This document shows, piece after piece, positions 22,972 through 26,856 of a stretch of 26,856 bases of DNA (the first letter of the stretch is position 1; each line of letters starts with the position of its first letter). The notes beneath the pieces are model-generated. The model saw only the letters and a list, made by a program, of their open reading frames with translations, was not told the DNA's origin and made no database searches. Source of the DNA: Saccharofermentans sp. (GTDB lineage: Bacteria > Bacillota_A > Clostridia > Saccharofermentanales > Saccharofermentanaceae). The position numbers and the translations under genes were made by a program. The DNA is taken from the NCBI GenBank assembly GCA_024695565.1, contig JAILHX010000081.1, positions 1 through 26,856 on the forward strand, written 5' to 3'.

Positions 22972-25686
22972 ATGGCTAAGGAAGATGACATTTTTGAACA
23001 ATACGCGGAACTCGTAAGAAGATTTAAGTCAGGCGATGAGTCAGCGTTTACCGATATCTACGAGAACTCCAAAAAACTCGTTTATGTAACCTGCTTAGGT
23101 ATCCTCAACAACGAACAGGATGCTGAAGACGCTATGCAGGAGACATATCTGACCGTCTACGAGAAGCTCGGAACATTAGACGCCGAGAATACATTCGTTA
23201 CTTGGCTCAAGACAATCGCAGCCAACAAGGCCCGCGACAAGTTCAAGGCCAAGAGGAATGACGCTTCCTACGACGACGTATTGGCGACCGAAGACTATAC
23301 AGCGGGCGACGATAATCTTGAGAATCTCCCTGACGCCATCATCCTGGAAAAGGATAAACGCAACACGTTCTACAAGATCATGAGGAAAGAACTCTCTGAC
23401 GAGCAGTTCCAGACAACCCTCCTCTACTATTACGATGAGCTGCCCGTATCCAAGATCGCACAGATCATGGAATGCCCCGAAAACACCGTAAAATCCAAGC
23501 TCAGACTTGCCCGCGTAAAGATCAAGGCAGGCATCGAAGAATACGAGAAGAAGAACAAGATCAGCATCCTCGGCGCAGCTGCAGGAACAGGATCTCTCGG
23601 AAACTTCTTCAACGCTTACTACAACACTGTCAAAGTTCCTACAATCAAGGGTCTTCCCGGCAAGGTCGGCATCGGCGCGAAGAGCGCAGCAGGCAAGGTT
23701 GCCGGCAAAACCGCTGTCAAGGCAGCAGCCAAGACAGGTGCCAAGGTCGGACATGCAGCTGCAGGCACTACAGCCAAAGTCGCAGCCACATCTTCCCTTC
23801 CCAAGGTTCTCGCTATCGTCAGCGCTTCTGTCCTCGGTGTAGGCGCGATCGGCGGCGGTGTATTTGTCGCAACACAAGTGATCCAGGACGAAGACGATGA
23901 AGACAAGAAATCATACGAGATCGAATACGATGGTCTCTACTGCAACATCGACAAGACTGATGAGATAACAAAGTGCCTGAGATTCTATTCAGACGGCAAA
24001 GTTATTTCCACGGAATTCGAGTACGGCTCCGACAGTCACTTCCCTGACGGCTCCTGGTTCAACCTGGATTCAGGTGATGAGCGCGTAGATGAAGGCACAT
24101 ACGATGTCGACGGCAGCAAGATCGAAATAAGCTTCGAAGACGATGATTATTCCGGCTACATCATGAAAGAAAGCGTCTATATCGATGATCTAAAGTACAA
24201 GTATTATGAATTCGACGATATCGACGGTTACATCCCTGAGGCGGAAATCACTGAACCTACTGATCCGACCGAGACAGGAACGACTGATCCTACAGACACA
24301 ACGGATCCAACAGATCCGACTGATACAACGACAGCTGTAACTCCTATAAGCGGAGCATATTTGAATATTCTGTACCAGTATCAGAACGAGATCATCGCAT
24401 ATGAGACAGCATACGGGTGCTATTCAACTAACTATATAGACATAACGTATGATGATACTAATGATCTGATGTTCTTGTACTGTCCTAACAGTGACTCGTC
24501 AGATATCAGGTTAGCAATTTATTCTTACGATTCTTCAACAGACACAGCAGTTTGCATGTTAGACAGAGATGTAACTGTAATTGAAGGTGGAGATTTTAGT
24601 GGTGCCGCACTGCTTAGTAACGGCAATTTAGTTTGCTCCAGATCCTTTGCAGGCTACGATGAAGATGATTTCTGGGTCGAAGAAGCATATGTTTATGAGG
24701 TTGTTTTAGACGGTGCAGAAGGTTCCGTAATAGATGAATGGTCATGCGATCAGGGTTATAACACATATCACAACGGTGAATTCGCAGGTACTGGAGTTGT
24801 TTTCGATGAGGCATTTGACGATTATACGAGTCAAATTGTTTTACCGATAATGCCATCTGACTGGATGATAGAGGATTACTCGGATCCTTCTTATTCTGGT
24901 GAATACGGATTAATATCCAGAGAAATCTACGATGCCGGCGACTACTATTACGTCAACGATCTGATCGCTTTGCTTGGCGGAGATTCGGGAACTGTAGTTA
25001 CGCCTACTACTGAGACGACACCGGTTGCGTCATTCTCAAATGAATTAAAGGAAGCTTATCTGACAAAGATCAATTCAATAACTTTAGACGATTTTACTGA
25101 TGACGATTATCGTGATCCTCCTGTCGCCGATGAAATATCATTTGATTTGGTCTACATAAACGACGATGATATTCCGGAACTGATCTGTTCGTGCTCAGAA
25201 TACTCTATTGGTCTTCAATACGAGGGTTACATAATCTATACAAATGTCTACACTTTTGCAAACGGAGAAGTCATTGAATTGTGCCGTCGATTTAAATCGT
25301 CTGTCGATGATACTTTTTCGAATATTGTAGGCACAAAATACTATTACAGACAAAACCTGATAGTGTTCGGTGGAACAGAAGGTAATGGTACGCACTATTT
25401 CAATTTCAATTACACATATGTCATCAACGACGATTGTATGGGTGTTTATAAATCATATTATGTATGTGGCGATTCATTGTCAGTTGATTATTCAAGCGGC
25501 TACCCGGAGTTATTGAACGAGGCTCCTGATGGCAAGTATCACTACTATATCGGAGAATTACCTTCGTATTCATCTTATACGGAAATAACCGAAGCCGAAT
25601 ACACTGCCGCAACAACCGGAACAGGTGATTCAAGGCCTTTGGTTGCAACAAAATCGATAGATGAGATAACCCTTGAATTAAGTTGA
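22972..25686 (+). CDS. Transmembrane sigma-70 family (ECF-like) sigma factor with large extracellular tail
   Basis: The start at 22972 (MAKEDDIFEQYAELVRRFK) fits its paralogue at 25769 (MDDGNNIFEQYADLVRRFK) and lies four bases after the SGNH stop; 904 aa. Region 2 about 10-85 (ILNNEQDAEDAMQETYLTVY), region 4 about 125-190 (YYYDELPVSKIAQIMECPENTVKSKLRLARVKIK). Then a low-complexity Ala/Gly/Lys linker (about 200-272), one membrane segment (about 276-302), extracellular domain 1 (about 310-420, YEIEYDGLYCNIDKTDE onwards), a Thr/Pro/Asp linker (TDPT repeats, 423-456), and modules A and B (457-904) shared with the SGNH hydrolase. It probably binds an outside ligand through the modules and delivers regions 2/4 to RNA polymerase by an unknown step. 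The ECF-type promoter upstream of the operon implies autoregulation. Confidence 0.9.
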   Translation: MAKEDDIFEQYAELVRRFKSGDESAFTDIYENSKKLVYVTCLGILNNEQDAEDAMQETYLTVYEKLGTLDAENTFVTWLKTIAANKARDKFKAKRNDASYDDVLATEDYTAGDDNLENLPDAIILEKDKRNTFYKIMRKELSDEQFQTTLLYYYDELPVSKIAQIMECPENTVKSKLRLARVKIKAGIEEYEKKNKISILGAAAGTGSLGNFFNAYYNTVKVPTIKGLPGKVGIGAKSAAGKVAGKTAVKAAAKTGAKVGHAAAGTTAKVAATSSLPKVLAIVSASVLGVGAIGGGVFVATQVIQDEDDEDKKSYEIEYDGLYCNIDKTDEITKCLRFYSDGKVISTEFEYGSDSHFPDGSWFNLDSGDERVDEGTYDVDGSKIEISFEDDDYSGYIMKESVYIDDLKYKYYEFDDIDGYIPEAEITEPTDPTETGTTDPTDTTDPTDPTDTTTAVTPISGAYLNILYQYQNEIIAYETAYGCYSTNYIDITYDDTNDLMFLYCPNSDSSDIRLAIYSYDSSTDTAVCMLDRDVTVIEGGDFSGAALLSNGNLVCSRSFAGYDEDDFWVEEAYVYEVVLDGAEGSVIDEWSCDQGYNTYHNGEFAGTGVVFDEAFDDYTSQIVLPIMPSDWMIEDYSDPSYSGEYGLISREIYDAGDYYYVNDLIALLGGDSGTVVTPTTETTPVASFSNELKEAYLTKINSITLDDFTDDDYRDPPVADEISFDLVYINDDDIPELICSCSEYSIGLQYEGYIIYTNVYTFANGEVIELCRRFKSSVDDTFSNIVGTKYYYRQNLIVFGGTEGNGTHYFNFNYTYVINDDCMGVYKSYYVCGDSLSVDYSSGYPELLNEAPDGKYHYYIGELPSYSSYTEITEAEYTAATTGTGDSRPLVATKSIDEITLELS
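24316..25686 (+). repeat. Duplicated tail module, copy in the sigma factor
   Basis: Counterpart of 21678-22967. It encodes the extracellular modules A and B of the sigma factor; DNA identity is patchy but includes a 47-base identical run, so the duplication or gene conversion is fairly recent. Confidence 0.85.
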
Positions 25687-25696
25687 TAATTTGTGT

Positions 25697-25727
25697 GAAC
25701 TTTCGTTGATCCGACGTCGTCTTATAG
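25697..25727 (+). promoter_or_regulatory. ECF-type promoter of the second sigma gene
   Basis: GAAC at 25697-25700, 17 bases, then CGTCTTATAG at 25718-25727. From 25718 the next 21 bases equal those from 18649. Spacers between -35 and -10 are unrelated, so the match is in the elements that a sigma factor would read. Confidence 0.8.
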
Positions 25728-25733
25728 GCAAAA

Positions 25734-25749
25734 GATGATATGAATCATC
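25734..25749 (+). promoter_or_regulatory. Leader hairpin before the second sigma gene
   Basis: GATGAT (25734-25739), loop ATGA, ATCATC (25744-25749), followed by an AAAAAGGAG ribosome binding site. It is the counterpart of 18665-18680. Confidence 0.5.
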
Positions 25750-25768
25750 GAAAAAGGAGAATAAAAAG

Positions 25769-26856
25769 ATGGACGACGGAAACAACATTTTCGAACAGTA
25801 CGCAGACTTAGTCAGAAGATTTAAGGCAGGCGACGAATCAGCATTTACCGAGATCTACGAAAGCTCAAAGAAGATGGTTTATGTAACCTGTTTGGGTATC
25901 CTCAACAACGAACAGGATGCCGAAGATGCAATGCAGGAAACATACATTGCCGTTTATGAGAAGATCGGAACATTAGATGCCGAGAATACATTCGTTACCT
26001 GGCTTAAGACAATCGCTGCCAACAAGGCTCGCGACAAGTTCAAAGCCAAGAAGAACGAATCCTCTTACGACGATGTGGTTGCTACAGAAGAATACATCGA
26101 AGGTGACGACAATCTCGAGAATCTTCCAGATACGCTCATCATGGAAAAGGATAAGCGTGATACTTTCTATAAGATAATCAGGAAAGAACTTTCAGATGAA
26201 CAGTTCCAGACAACACTTCTCTTCTATTACGATGAGCTGCCGATTGCCAAGATCGCACAGATCATGGAATGCCCGGAAAATACAGTTAAGTCCAAGCTCA
26301 GACTTGCACGTGTAAAGATCAAGGCAGGCATCGAAGCCTTCGAGAAGGCTAACAAAGTCAGCCTCATGGGCGCTGCAGCAGGAACAGGTTCTCTCGGAAA
26401 CTTCTTCAACGCTTACTACAACACTGTCAAAGTTCCTTCACCCAAAGGCATTCCCGGCAAGGTTGGCGCTGGCGCGAAGAGTGCTGCTGGCAAAGATGCC
26501 GGTAAGACTGCAGTCAAAACTGCTGCTAAGACAGGCGCAAAGGTAGGCCATGCAGCTGCTGCAAACGGAGCTAAAGTCGCAGCTACCACTTCCCTTCCCA
26601 AGGTGCTCGCTATCGTAAGCGCTTCGGTCCTCGGTGCAGGTGTGATCGGCGGCGGAGTATTTGTCGCAACACAGTTGATCCAGGACGAAGACGAGGAAGA
26701 CAATAAGACCTACGAGATTGAATACGACGGTCTCTACTGCAATATCGACAAAACCGACGACATCAACAAGTGTCTGAGATTCTATTCAGACGGCAAGGTC
26801 ATCTTCACCGAATACGAATATGATGATGACAACTACTACCCTCAGGGTTCATGGTT
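25769..26856 (+). CDS. Second transmembrane sigma factor, paralogue (partial, runs off the window)
   Basis: ATG at 25769 with AAGGAG upstream; about 362 residues are visible without a stop. It is very similar to the sigma factor just upstream through region 2 (ILNNEQDAEDAMQETYIAVY), region 4 (FYYDELPIAKIAQIMECPENTVKSKLRL), the Ala/Gly/Lys linker, the membrane segment (PKVLAIVSASVLGAGVIGG) and the first extracellular domain (YEIEYDGLYCNIDKTDD). What follows extracellular domain 1 is outside the window, so whether it carries modules A and B or a different tail cannot be seen. It has its own ECF-type promoter and leader hairpin rather than being read only from the upstream operon. Confidence 0.9.
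   Translation, partial: MDDGNNIFEQYADLVRRFKAGDESAFTEIYESSKKMVYVTCLGILNNEQDAEDAMQETYIAVYEKIGTLDAENTFVTWLKTIAANKARDKFKAKKNESSYDDVVATEEYIEGDDNLENLPDTLIMEKDKRDTFYKIIRKELSDEQFQTTLLFYYDELPIAKIAQIMECPENTVKSKLRLARVKIKAGIEAFEKANKVSLMGAAAGTGSLGNFFNAYYNTVKVPSPKGIPGKVGAGAKSAAGKDAGKTAVKTAAKTGAKVGHAAAANGAKVAATTSLPKVLAIVSASVLGAGVIGGGVFVATQLIQDEDEEDNKTYEIEYDGLYCNIDKTDDINKCLRFYSDGKVIFTEYEYDDDNYYPQGSW

Noticed and set aside
23176..23877. 233-codon open frame on the minus strand, Cys/Asp/Ala-rich
   Set aside because: It is the reverse complement of the Ala/Gly/Lys-rich linker and region 4 of the sigma gene; composition is an artefact of that and there is no ribosome binding site.

Overview
The window looks like a chromosomal segment of an anaerobic Gram-positive bacterium of class Clostridia (Bacillota), perhaps a rumen or gut lineage. 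That is an inference from strong AGGAGG-type ribosome binding sites, tightly packed co-directional genes with ATGA/GTGA/TGATG overlaps, an SdpI-family protein, DUF998, multi-sensor GGDEF/EAL and hybrid kinases, and sigma factors with extracellular tails. I see no rRNA, tRNA, transposase, phage structural gene or CRISPR array. Of 20 gene ends visible, 10 are TGA, 9 are TAA and only one is TAG.

Left part (1-9858), signalling and housekeeping: the tail of a hydrophobic protein overlaps an SdpI-family membrane protein. A convergent hybrid sensor histidine kinase follows, whose N-terminal sensor half is interrupted by two in-frame TAG codons. Next come an alpha/beta hydrolase, a divergent alanine-racemase-like enzyme, a SAM methyltransferase, and a very large c-di-GMP protein (three sensor repeats, GGDEF, PAS, degenerate GGDEF, EAL).

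Middle gap (9859-10589): about 730 bases without a gene. It is packed with hairpins: a terminator-like stem, a 64-bp tandem hairpin array, a 38-bp hairpin pair, a GC-rich degenerate repeat, and the terminator of the next gene.

Minus-strand block (10590-18498): a membrane-tethered sigma factor is preceded by an apparent seven-gene operon. In order of transcription this holds a zinc-ribbon protein with a possible degenerate kinase fold, two paralogous vWA proteins, a divergent PurA-like enzyme, MtnA, a class II aldolase and a DUF998 membrane protein. MtnA plus aldolase suggests salvage of methylthioribose- or deoxyribose-phosphate. The vWA, zinc-ribbon and PurA-like genes translated ahead of them make an unusual combination.

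Right part (18626-26856): an ECF-type promoter (GAAC, 17 bp, CGTCTTATAG) precedes a membrane protein, a 49-aa small ORF, a 215-aa anchored protein, a secreted SGNH hydrolase and a 904-aa membrane-spanning sigma factor. An almost identical promoter plus leader hairpin precedes a second, paralogous membrane-spanning sigma factor that runs off the window. The extracellular tail of the first sigma factor and the tail of the SGNH hydrolase are copies of the same module. This suggests a one-protein transmembrane sigma factor that senses the same ligand its regulon's exported enzyme binds, and that controls its own operon and a paralogue. This is the best candidate for an undescribed system; the vWA/PurA-like/MtnA operon is second.
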